Source of the DNA: Paracoccus caeni
Lineage (GTDB): Bacteria; Pseudomonadota; Alphaproteobacteria; Rhodobacterales; Rhodobacteraceae
Length of the DNA: 64,000 bases
Direction of reading: 5' to 3'
Assembly: GCF_016629665.1 (NCBI RefSeq)
Contig: NZ_JAEPRQ010000003.1
Coordinates: 62,001-126,000, forward strand
Shown here: positions 10,787 to 17,879 of the stretch, piece after piece
Layout: each line of letters opens with the position of its first letter
How positions within the stretch are numbered: the first letter of the stretch is position 1
The notes under the pieces: generated by a model
The model's input: only the letters and a program-made list of their open reading frames with translations
The model's database searches: none
Told to the model about the DNA's origin: nothing
Translations under genes and position numbers: made by a program

Positions 10787-11137
10787 CTATTTAGGCCATC
10801 GGAGCCGCGAGTAAAAGAACCGGACGATGACCACAACCGCTATGATGATCGCCGACCAGGCCGCAATCGCCATCGGCAGCAGTTCTGGTTTGTGCTTGAA
10901 GAATGCGGATATCAGCAGAAGCACAAAGAAATGAAGGTTGTAGAATGCCTCGCGGGTTTCACCGAAAGGCGCATTTTCACCGCAGCGCACAAAGACGAAC
11001 ATCGCATCCGTCCAGAAACAGGTCGAGCCGTAGTTGAGGCCGCCTGACGGCAGCCAGAGACTGGCCACGTAGCCAGCGATCATAATGAAGAGAAAGCCGA
11101 CGCTGACAAGGCTGATGGCTTTCCAAAGCAATCTCAT
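10787..11137 (-). CDS. Small membrane protein of unknown function
   Basis: 116 aa, with three likely transmembrane segments (about 5-27, 67-83 and 90-108). I recognise no family. Its ATG overlaps the stop of the sulfotransferase gene (ATGA) and it is the last gene of the coupled operon that starts with the restriction endonuclease. A loop between segments 1 and 2 has two cysteines (TCFW, RCGE). Confidence 0.75.
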   Translation of the reverse strand: MRLLWKAISLVSVGFLFIMIAGYVASLWLPSGGLNYGSTCFWTDAMFVFVRCGENAPFGETREAFYNLHFFVLLLISAFFKHKPELLPMAIAAWSAIIIAVVVIVRFFYSRLRWPK

Positions 11138-12000
11138 CTGATTTCCTCGACAAATTCGGGACCGATTGTGTCGGCCAGAAAATCAAGCTGCGGCTGAAGC
11201 CGGGCTTCCAGCGCGGCGATTACCTCGGGCGGGGGGTGCAGCCCTTCGGGATTGGCGAAGACCTTGTTTCGCATACCGCTATAGGGGTAGGGGCCGATCT
11301 TCAGATAGGTCTCGACCTGATCCATGACCGCCGCCGGGTCGCGGGCGATGCGTCCGAAGGGCAGCACCAGCATGTCTGGAAAGCGCGCCAGCCAACGAGG
11401 CAGGTAGCTGGCATAGTCGCCACGCTCGATCAGCACCGGATCTTCGATGGCGGTCAGCCATTCGGAAATCGTCGCAGGGGCGGATTTTTTCCGGCGCAGG
11501 TTCATCCGTAGCTGCGACACCGCGCGATCGACCGGATGCCGGATCAGATAGATCACCCGCGCTTTCGGCATGAAATCATGGATGTAATCGACGCCCTCAT
11601 CCGGCAGGCCGGAATATTCGGGGGTGAAATCCATCGGCATCGCCGTTTTTGGCGCCGGGGCGAAGATGCGCTTGTACCATTGGTTGTGAAACATCCGCCG
11701 CGAGGTCAGATCGACCAGATAGGCATCCAGTTCCGGCGGCATCGGCACGTTGCGCTTCACATGCCTTTCGCGGATTTCCTTCAGCTTGTTGCGATAGTGC
11801 CAGCCGGTCCATTGCCGGTGGTCGGGCAGGAACAGGTGGTTGAAATACTGCGCCTCCTTGAACGGAGGGATCCAGATCTGCGGGTGCTGCCCCAGCATCT
11901 GCGCCAGCCATGAGGTGCCGGCCTTTTGCGCGCCGATGCACAAGGCGCCGGGCTTGCGCGGCTTGCCTTCGGGGTCGAATGCCGCGCTGATGGTGATCAA
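11134..12000 (-). CDS. PAPS-dependent sulfotransferase
   Basis: 288 aa. The 5'-phosphosulfate loop GAQKAGTSWLAQMLG (about 23-37) and the 3'-phosphate motif RVIYLIRHPVDRAVSQLRM (about 150-168) mark a sulfotransferase, which moves sulfate from PAPS to a carbohydrate or other hydroxyl. The start is TTG at 12000, overlapping the methyltransferase stop as TTGA. No ATG lies between it and the P-loop, so the TTG is believable. It sits inside an operon with a restriction-modification pair, which is unusual for this enzyme. Confidence 0.85.
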   Translation of the reverse strand: MITISAAFDPEGKPRKPGALCIGAQKAGTSWLAQMLGQHPQIWIPPFKEAQYFNHLFLPDHRQWTGWHYRNKLKEIRERHVKRNVPMPPELDAYLVDLTSRRMFHNQWYKRIFAPAPKTAMPMDFTPEYSGLPDEGVDYIHDFMPKARVIYLIRHPVDRAVSQLRMNLRRKKSAPATISEWLTAIEDPVLIERGDYASYLPRWLARFPDMLVLPFGRIARDPAAVMDQVETYLKIGPYPYSGMRNKVFANPEGLHPPPEVIAALEARLQPQLDFLADTIGPEFVEEIR

Positions 12001-12632
12001 CGCAGCTTCACCACGTTGCTTTGGGAATGGTTCGAATAGGTCGGCCAGTCGGGTTCATATTCCTCGGCCTGATTGCCCCAGACGGTCCAGCCCTTGCGCG
12101 GGCCTCGGGCGAACATTTCCAGGCGCGGACCCCAGCTACAGGATTCGATCAGCTCGTATTGCTCGTCCGGTTTGCGGCTGTGTTCGCGTTTCTGGGTCGA
12201 GATGATGTTTTCCTGCGACCGGCCGGGGGCAAGGGTGCGGACATCCTTGCCGCGCACGCCGAAGAGCAGGATTTCGGTCACGTTTCGGAAATAAAAGCCG
12301 ACGCCGCGCCGGTCCGGGCCGCCATCCTTGCGGACCTTGTACCAGATCAGGTTGGATTTGTATTTGAAGCCCCAATGCTCCATCACCTTCAGCCCCTCGG
12401 GCAGAAGCGCGTTCGGCACCCAGAGATAAAGGTGGGCACGGGGGGCCGCGACAGCCTCGACAGGCAGGTCGCAGATATCGTCCAGGGTCATCGTCGGATA
12501 GCGGGACAGGCGCTTGTGTTCGGGCGCCATCTTGCCGGTGCGGTTCTGGAACTGCCAGGGCGGATCGGCAAGGATTGTGCCGAACTTTGCCGACTGGGCG
12601 GTCGCCAACAGGTCATCCGACGCGCTGTTCAA
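11997..12632 (-). CDS. MT-A70 family adenine methyltransferase (modification subunit)
   Basis: 211 aa. DPPW at residues 23-26 (TILADPPWQF) is the catalytic motif of the MT-A70 class of N6-adenine methyltransferases. HLYLWVPNALLPEGLKVMEHWGFKYKSNLIWYK and the later EMFARGPRKGWTVWGNQ are typical of the family. I choose TTG 12632 as start because GGGAGG lies 5 nt upstream. The longer frame to 12800 would overlap the endonuclease by 188 bp and adds no recognisable domain. With TTG the overlap with the upstream endonuclease gene is 20 bp. Its presumed role is protection of host DNA from that nuclease. Confidence 0.87.
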   Translation of the reverse strand: MNSASDDLLATAQSAKFGTILADPPWQFQNRTGKMAPEHKRLSRYPTMTLDDICDLPVEAVAAPRAHLYLWVPNALLPEGLKVMEHWGFKYKSNLIWYKVRKDGGPDRRGVGFYFRNVTEILLFGVRGKDVRTLAPGRSQENIISTQKREHSRKPDEQYELIESCSWGPRLEMFARGPRKGWTVWGNQAEEYEPDWPTYSNHSQSNVVKLR

Positions 12633-13230
12633 CGTTGCCTCCCGTGTCCAGATATAGAGCCTTGGTGATACCGAATACCAATAGCGGACATCCCGCCCCG
12701 CCGCCACCTTCAATTCGCGGCAACAGCTTTGACATATGCGTGGTCGATTCCCCGTAGGACGATCCGCGCCCCAATTGCCGGAAGATGTGCTGCAATTCAT
12801 CGGCGCGGGTGACGATCACTCCGACGCTCAGCGCCCGCAGATCGAAGAGAAGGCGGAAGTTGTTCAGGTCGCGGTCGTAGAACGGGTCTTTGTTGTTCCA
12901 TTCGATCTCAAGCCCGATGCCGTTCTTGAAGCAATCGACTTTGTGGGTCGGGCTTTCCTTCATCAGATCATCGACGACGATGCCGGTGCGAAATTGCCGC
13001 TCGCGCCAGCCGCGCTGGTCAAGGAAGCCATCAATGAAGGCCGAGACGCGGGATTTGTTGCCGCCGCCGACCTCGATCCATTCGCGGCGAAGGCGGAAGG
13101 CGGTCAGAACGTCGATGATGTCCTGCCATTCGTTGGGGAAGTCATGGGCAAGGATGGCGCTGGCATGGCGCCATTCATGGACTTCGTAATGATCGGCGAT
13201 GAAGGCGGGCAGGCGGTTGCGAAGGGTCAC
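12613..13230 (-). CDS. BglII/BstYI-like type II restriction endonuclease
   Basis: 205 aa. The core VDCFKNGIGLEIEWNNKD gives a D-x8-E-x-E pattern (Asp99, Glu108, Glu110). As I recall, BglII uses D-x8-E-x-Q, and BamHI has Glu at the last position. KDPFYDRDLNNFRLLFDLRALSVGVIVTR also suits the PF09195 group. Start is GTG 13230 with GGGGC upstream. The adjacent MT-A70 methyltransferase supports a restriction-modification pair. Recognition sequence is unknown; a GATC-centred site is only a guess from the family. Six-base AGATCT sites occur freely in this window, for example near 3360, 4807 and 6080. Confidence 0.82.
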   Translation of the reverse strand: MTLRNRLPAFIADHYEVHEWRHASAILAHDFPNEWQDIIDVLTAFRLRREWIEVGGGNKSRVSAFIDGFLDQRGWRERQFRTGIVVDDLMKESPTHKVDCFKNGIGLEIEWNNKDPFYDRDLNNFRLLFDLRALSVGVIVTRADELQHIFRQLGRGSSYGESTTHMSKLLPRIEGGGGAGCPLLVFGITKALYLDTGGNVEQRVG

Positions 13231-13249
13231 GGGCTGCCCCGAAATCGAA

Positions 13250-13500
13250 GCGCCCGCCCGGAATCAAGGTGCCTGAAAGGCACCGCCGGGCAGTGACCAG
13301 CCGCCCCCCGGCTGGGCACTTCGGGGAGGTTCCGCGCGACAGAAATCTTCGAAGGGGTGGCACCATAAAGTGCGAAATACGACTGTTCCCGTGCCCATCC
13401 GCGGCTGATCGCTGCCCTCATCTCTGAGGGGCGTTCGTCAACAGGCGCGGTGCTGATGGGGCTCCACAAGGCTGCCAGCGGTCGGGCACTGCCCTTGGCT
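13250..13500 (+). repeat. Intergenic repeat family A, copy A2 (long form, internally expanded)
   Basis: The core at 13250-13327 matches A1 and A3. The extension to about 13400 matches A3, including GAGGTT, GGCACCATAAAGTGC, AAATAC, GTTCC and GTGCCCA. The distal end, GGGCACTGCCCTTG (about 13485-13498), matches the end of A3. About 80 bp between 13405 and 13484 has no counterpart in A3. The element fills most of the gap between the rimO stop and the endonuclease start, so it probably also covers that operon's promoter. There is no ORF of its own. Confidence 0.75.
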
Positions 13501-13507
13501 TTGGAAT

Positions 13508-14872
13508 TCACAAACGTCCCCAAAGATCATACTCCCCGGCCTCGTCCACCGTTACGGTGACGATATCGCCGGGTTTCAGATCTTCAAAGCCCTCGTCGAT
13601 GAACAGGTTGCCGTCGATTTCCGGGGCGTCGGCCTTGGTGCGGCAGGTTGCGCCGTCGGCATCGACCTCATCCACGATCACCTCAATCCGGGTGCCGATC
13701 TTGGCGGCCAGCTTCGCCTCGGAGATCGCCTGCGCCTTCTCCATGAAGCGGTCGAAACGGTCCTGCTTGACCTCGGCAGGGACATGATCGGCCAGATCAT
13801 TAGCCCGCGCGCCTTTGACATTCTCATACTGAAACGCGCCGACGCGATCCAGTTGCGCCTCGTCCAGCCAGTCCAGCAGGGTCTGGAACTCTGCCTCCGT
13901 CTCGCCCGGATAGCCGACGATGAAGGTCGAGCGCAAAGTGATCTCGGGGCAGATCGCCCGCCATGCGGCGATTTCGTCCAGCGTCCGCGCCGCCGCCGCA
14001 GGCCGGGCCATGCGTTTCAGCGTGTCGGGATGGGCGTGCTGGAAGGGGATGTCCAGATAGGGCAGCACCAGCCCCTCGGCCATCAGCGGGATCAGGTCGC
14101 GCACATGCGGGTAGGGATAGACATAATGCAGCCGCACCCATGCCCCAAGCGAGCCCAGATCGCGCGCCAGATCGGTGATATGCGCCCGGTGGCCGCGTTC
14201 CTCGGCGAATTTACGGTCCACGCCGTAGGCGCTGGTGTCCTGCGAGATCACCAACAATTCCTTGACCCCGGCCTGCACCAGCTTTTCAGCCTCGCGGAAG
14301 ACCGCATGGGCCGGGCGGCTGACCAGTTTGCCGCGCATGTCGGGGATGATGCAGAATTTGCACTTGTGGTTACAGCCCTCGGAAATCTTCAGATAGCTGT
14401 AATGCCGGGGGGTCAGGCTGACGCCGCTGGCGGGCAGCAGATCGATGAAGGGATCGGGCGATGGCGGCACCGCGCCATGCACCGCATCCAGCACGGATTC
14501 GTATTGATGCGGGCCGGTGACGGCCAGAACCTTGGGATGCGCGCCGGTGATATATTCAGGCTCGGCCCCCAGACAGCCGGTGACGATCACCCGGCCATTT
14601 TCGCGGATTGCCTCGCCAATGGCTTCCAGCGATTCCGCCTTGGCGCTGTCCAGAAAGCCGCAGGTGTTCACGATCACTGCATCGGCGCCAGTATAATCGG
14701 GGCTGATCGCGTAGCCTTCGGCCCGCAGGCGGGTCAGGATGCGTTCGCTGTCGACCAGCGCTTTCGGGCAGCCAAGGCTGACCATGCCGATAGTCGGCTG
14801 GCCGTCACGCCGCTCTTCGGGGATACGGGCACGGGCTAGATCGGGGCGCAGATCGGGCGGGTTCATGTGCAT
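13508..14872 (-). CDS. rimO: Ribosomal protein S12 methylthiotransferase RimO
   Basis: 454 aa. The N-terminal MTTase domain has [22 protein letters not shown] and VTGCLG, whose cysteines bind the auxiliary 4Fe-4S cluster. The radical-SAM motif is CNHKCKFC in the middle. A C-terminal TRAM domain ends [11 protein letters not shown]. The enzyme adds a methylthio group to an aspartate of ribosomal protein S12. The sequence [19 protein letters not shown] points to RimO rather than MiaB. Start could be ATG 14872 or 14866. Confidence 0.95.
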   Translation of the reverse strand: MHMNPPDLRPDLARARIPEERRDGQPTIGMVSLGCPKALVDSERILTRLRAEGYAISPDYTGADAVIVNTCGFLDSAKAESLEAIGEAIRENGRVIVTGCLGAEPEYITGAHPKVLAVTGPHQYESVLDAVHGAVPPSPDPFIDLLPASGVSLTPRHYSYLKISEGCNHKCKFCIIPDMRGKLVSRPAHAVFREAEKLVQAGVKELLVISQDTSAYGVDRKFAEERGHRAHITDLARDLGSLGAWVRLHYVYPYPHVRDLIPLMAEGLVLPYLDIPFQHAHPDTLKRMARPAAAARTLDEIAAWRAICPEITLRSTFIVGYPGETEAEFQTLLDWLDEAQLDRVGAFQYENVKGARANDLADHVPAEVKQDRFDRFMEKAQAISEAKLAAKIGTRIEVIVDEVDADGATCRTKADAPEIDGNLFIDEGFEDLKPGDIVTVTVDEAGEYDLWGRL

Positions 14873-14934
14873 CTGGCGCAGATAGGGCCAGCCATGCGCA
14901 AAAGCAAGCTGTCTGAAAGGCGGCGTCGGGATGG

Positions 14935-14962
14935 CAGAGGGGCGGAAGCGCCCGCCCCTCTG
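14935..14962 (-). terminator. Hairpin after the hdeD-like gene
   Basis: Perfect 11-bp arms CAGAGGGGCGG and CCGCCCCTCTG around a 6-nt loop, 6 bp after the stop codon on the minus strand. No T-run follows. Confidence 0.6.
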
Positions 14963-14968
14963 AAACGT

Positions 14969-15493
14969 TTACGCGGTCGCGGGGCTCTGAGGCCGCGTCC
15001 ATGAAAGTGCAAGCATCGAGACCCCGTTCGAGATCAGCTCGATCGCCAGCAGGATGCCCAGAGCGCTTGCCACCGAAGCCGGGAAGTTGGCCAGGATGAT
15101 CAGGCCCAGCAGGATGGCCAGAAAGCCGCTGACCAAGATCAGCCAGAAGGCATTGGTTCCCTTGAGCGAAAAGGCCAGCACCACCCGCAGGATGCCTGCC
15201 GCCAGAAACAGCGATGCTACAGTCAGCGTCAGCGCCACGATCCCTTCAAGCGGTCGTGCCAGCAGCACGATCCCCAACAGGATAAACGCCGCTCCAAGCA
15301 GGATCGCCCAGATGCGACCCGCCCAGTCCCGTTCCTGAAACACCGTAACAAGTTCCAGAATGCCGATGATCAGAAACGCCCAGCCCGCAAGCTGTTCAAC
15401 GGTCAGCGTCGCCGCCAGCGGGTTCGCGAAGGCCAGAATACCGGCAAGGATCGATAAAACCCCCACCGCAGTCCAAAGGATTCGACTCGACAT
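14969..15493 (-). CDS. HdeD family (DUF308) membrane protein
   Basis: 174 aa with six predicted transmembrane helices in three similar pairs. LSILAGILAFANPLAA, GIVLLARPLEGI and LGLIILANFPAS show the DUF308 repeat. In E. coli HdeD is an inner-membrane protein linked to acid resistance at high cell density; function in this lineage is not established. ATG 15493 has GGAG 9 nt upstream. A longer frame to 15613 has no membrane or signal character and is rejected. Confidence 0.85.
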   Translation of the reverse strand: MSSRILWTAVGVLSILAGILAFANPLAATLTVEQLAGWAFLIIGILELVTVFQERDWAGRIWAILLGAAFILLGIVLLARPLEGIVALTLTVASLFLAAGILRVVLAFSLKGTNAFWLILVSGFLAILLGLIILANFPASVASALGILLAIELISNGVSMLALSWTRPQSPATA

Positions 15494-15693
15494 GGCTTGA
15501 ACTCCGTTCTGTTTGCCAGTGCCGGGATGGTGCCACGAAGCCGCATGCATAAGTTGTGCAAATTGAGCATATCGGATTTTATCCACAGGGAGTGTAACGC
15601 AGAAGTCGCGCATTTTTTTGGCGTTTGGCGGCGCTGTCAGCCTTCACGCATCCGTGGCTTTTCGCCGACAGGGATTCGGAGGATACCTCTGGC

Positions 15694-16170
15694 ATGAAAA
15701 GAAGAATCTTCCAGCTTGTTCCGGCGCTGATGGCTGCGCTGTTCATGGCGGTTATGCCGGATGCGGTGCTGTCGCAGCAGCGCGACGGGGGCCGTTTCAT
15801 CGACGTGATCAACAATGGCGGCGGCAATGTGCTGGAGATGGTCCAATATCGCGACCGTCTGGCCCGCTCTGGCAAAACCGTGCGGATTCGCGGCTATTGC
15901 CGGTCGGCCTGCAGTATTCTGACCAGTTTGCCCAATGCCTGTCTGGGGCCGGGGGCGAGTATCGGTTTCCACGCCCCGCGCCTGCCCGGCACCACGATCA
16001 TCCCGCCCTATGTCGATGAGATCATGGGCAACTATTACCGCGCGGGCATTCGTGAGCGGTGGTTCGGCGGCTGGAACCGCTCGATCGATATGCATGTCAT
16101 CACCGCGCAGGAATATGTCCGGCTGGACCCGCAGGCGAGGATTTGCGGCAGCATTCGCGCAAGGCGCTGA
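15694..16170 (+). CDS. Secreted ClpP-like serine protease-fold protein (COG3904-like)
   Basis: 158 aa. The signal peptide is MKRRIFQLVPALMAALFMAV and ends near VLSQQ. The segment GKTVRIRGYCRSACSILTSLPNACLGPGASIGFHAPR resembles the ClpP/crotonase-type nucleophile loop, with a candidate catalytic Ser in SACSIL and candidate His in GFHAP. Proteins of this type in Rhodobacteraceae are predicted periplasmic proteases without known substrates. Two cysteines (GYC, SAC) and a third (NAC) may form a disulfide. GGAGG precedes the start. Protease activity is inferred only. Confidence 0.7.
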   Translation: MKRRIFQLVPALMAALFMAVMPDAVLSQQRDGGRFIDVINNGGGNVLEMVQYRDRLARSGKTVRIRGYCRSACSILTSLPNACLGPGASIGFHAPRLPGTTIIPPYVDEIMGNYYRAGIRERWFGGWNRSIDMHVITAQEYVRLDPQARICGSIRARR

Positions 16171-16174
16171 TGTT

Positions 16175-16663
16175 GTGTCGCAGTATTCGATCATCCTTGT
16201 TCCCCGCGATGTCGGGCACGTGCCGGTTGAACTGCGTCAAGGACAGGGGCGTGATCTGTTGCGCGAGATCATCGGGGCTGGCGGTCAGGTCAGCCTGATC
16301 CGACATGACTCAATCGAATTCTTTGATTGTGGCGAGAACTTTTCGGAGATCACCTGCCCGCAATGCGGTGTCGAGATCGATCAGGCCGTGTGGGGTGATA
16401 TGATGGATCGCGATTATGTGCCTACGAGAATGGCGGACCCGGTCAATGGTATCGCGCCGGGCTTTCGGATGCAGGCTGATGCGCTGCCTTGTTGCGGGGC
16501 CAGCGCTACGGTCGCGCAGCTTGATTATGTCTGGCCCGTCGCCTTCGGGCGCTTTGCTGTTGAGGCGGCTAACCCTGCTATCGGTGAACTGACGACAGAA
16601 CAGGTGATGGCACTGGAGGCCGCCTTGGGTTGTCCGCTGATCGTGGTTTATCGGCACTTGTAA
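16175..16663 (+). CDS. Hypothetical protein with paired cysteine motifs
   Basis: 162 aa from GTG 16175, which follows AAGGCG and starts 5 bp after the previous stop. The same frame runs upstream over the ClpP-like gene, but that part is its shadow. Two cysteine pairs, CPQCG near residue 63 and CCG near 108, suggest a zinc-ribbon-like site. The segment HDSIEFFDCGENFSEITCPQCGVEID is the most distinctive part. I recognise no family. No signal peptide or membrane segment is seen. Confidence 0.65.
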   Translation: MSQYSIILVPRDVGHVPVELRQGQGRDLLREIIGAGGQVSLIRHDSIEFFDCGENFSEITCPQCGVEIDQAVWGDMMDRDYVPTRMADPVNGIAPGFRMQADALPCCGASATVAQLDYVWPVAFGRFAVEAANPAIGELTTEQVMALEAALGCPLIVVYRHL

Positions 16664-16689
16664 AATGCCCGACGCTCTCTCGCCGTCGT

Positions 16690-17307
16690 TCAGGCGCGCA
16701 TTCCGGCGATAAAATCGGCCAGCGCGCGGCGCATCAGGTCCAGAGGCTCGCCATTCGGGTGCCATTCTGGGAAATGCCCGTCCGCTGCCATCCGCGCCAG
16801 ACCATAGACAAATGCGCGGCAGGACAGGACCAGCGCCTCGGTATCCGCATTCGCAGTCAGTTGCCCTGCCTGCTGCGCCCTCTCAAGAAGATCGGCCATG
16901 CGCGTGCGAATGCCATCATTCATCTGCCGCAGCGTGGCCGAGCCGTTGAAGTCGATCAGGCTGCGGGAACTGACAATCTGAAAATGGGTCGGGTTTTGCG
17001 TCGCCCATTCCAGATAGCCAAGACCGATCCGCTCGATCTGCGCTAATGGGTCGGTGTCGTCATCGTCAGCCTGCGCAACCTCGACCGCCGCGACCAGCCG
17101 TTCCATCGCCTGCTCGGCAACAGCGGTCAGCAGCGCCGCCTTGGAGCTGAAATGCCGGAACGGGGCGCCGGGCGAGACGCCGGCGCGCTTCGCCACCTCT
17201 CGCACCGACAGCCCGTCCACGCCGCGCTCATCGATGATCTCTACCGTAGCTGCGATCAGGGCCGAAGCCAGATTGCCGTGGTGATAGGACTTTTCCTGTT
17301 CGGTCAT
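16690..17307 (-). CDS. TetR/AcrR family transcriptional regulator
   Basis: 205 aa. The N-terminal helix-turn-helix ALIAATVEIIDERGVDGLSVREVAKRAGVSPGAPFRHFSSKAALL (about 15-58) is a classic TetR DNA-binding domain. The C-terminal part resembles the WHG ligand-binding type. It is divergent from the secreted-protein gene at 17407, and the 99-bp gap holds two palindromic sites, so it probably represses both itself and that neighbour. Confidence 0.92.
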   Translation of the reverse strand: MTEQEKSYHHGNLASALIAATVEIIDERGVDGLSVREVAKRAGVSPGAPFRHFSSKAALLTAVAEQAMERLVAAVEVAQADDDDTDPLAQIERIGLGYLEWATQNPTHFQIVSSRSLIDFNGSATLRQMNDGIRTRMADLLERAQQAGQLTANADTEALVLSCRAFVYGLARMAADGHFPEWHPNGEPLDLMRRALADFIAGMRA

Positions 17308-17327
17308 GGGGCACCTCTGAACAGTAA

Positions 17328-17344
17328 TGTAATCACCGATTATT
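17328..17344. promoter_or_regulatory. Candidate TetR operator O1
   Basis: TGTAATCACCGATTATT, an imperfect version of the palindrome at 17374-17390. It lies 20 bp upstream of the TetR start codon. The two sites are 46 bp apart, start to start. Confidence 0.7.
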
Positions 17345-17373
17345 TACTGCGCAATCCGTTTGGATCGGCTATA

Positions 17374-17390
17374 TGTAATCATCGATTACA
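17374..17390. promoter_or_regulatory. Candidate TetR operator O2
   Basis: TGTAATCATCGATTACA is a perfect inverted repeat with 7-bp arms and a 3-bp centre. It ends 16 bp before ATG 17407, where a bound repressor would block transcription of the plus-strand gene. Confidence 0.8.
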
Positions 17391-17406
17391 TCCACATGAG
17401 GTTTCC

Positions 17407-17847
17407 ATGCGCTCTTTATCGATGATGCTCTTCCTGACCATTCTTGTTCCCGCGCCGCTGATCGCGGATGAGCCGCCAAGCTTGCAGATCGTTTGGCCAC
17501 CCGAGGGTGCGACGATCCCTTTGGGCACGGACGATGAGGGCGCGATTGGCGTGGTGGTCAGCAGCAATTTCCGCTTGATGCCTGCGGGCGATTGCGGAGG
17601 CGATCCACGCTGCGGTCATGTTCATATGAAGATCGATCCCGACGGTGATAGCTGCAATATCCCAGGACGGCCCTATAACAGCATGAACAGCGATTTCGGC
17701 GGCAATCTGATCGTCGCGCGGTTCGGCCATTGCCCCGAGCCGCGTGGCGAGCATGTCATCGGTATCCTGTTGGCCGACGATCACCATCAGCCGGTTTTGA
17801 TGGACGGAAAGCCGATCACCGCGCTGATCCGGGTGCAAACCGAATAA
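17407..17847 (+). CDS. Secreted protein of unknown function
   Basis: 146 aa. The signal peptide MRSLSMMLFLTILVPAPLIA precedes a mature domain that starts LQIVWPPEGATIPLGTDDEG. A His/Cys-rich region (CGGDPRCGHVHMKIDPDGDSC and ARFGHCPEPRGEHVIG) suggests disulfides or metal binding. The GHVHM and HVIGILLADDHHQP pattern recalls small periplasmic domains of the DUF4399 kind, but I am not confident. Expression is likely controlled by the divergent TetR gene. Confidence 0.7.
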   Translation: MRSLSMMLFLTILVPAPLIADEPPSLQIVWPPEGATIPLGTDDEGAIGVVVSSNFRLMPAGDCGGDPRCGHVHMKIDPDGDSCNIPGRPYNSMNSDFGGNLIVARFGHCPEPRGEHVIGILLADDHHQPVLMDGKPITALIRVQTE

Positions 17848-17879
17848 AAAATATCGGCAGCGCGGTCAGCCGGGGGGGT

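Noticed and set aside
12633..12800. Longer methyltransferase start at 12800
   Set aside because: Overlaps the endonuclease by 188 bp and encodes Cys/Arg-rich sequence without homology. The TTG 12632 has a clear ribosome site.
13250..13500. Insertion sequence or transposon remnant
   Set aside because: No transposase frame and no target duplication seen. Orientation at gene ends suggests an intergenic repeat instead.
15579..15587. Replication origin (TTATCCACA DnaA box)
   Set aside because: A single box without a cluster, AT-rich unwinding zone or dnaA/dnaN neighbours. Probably chance.
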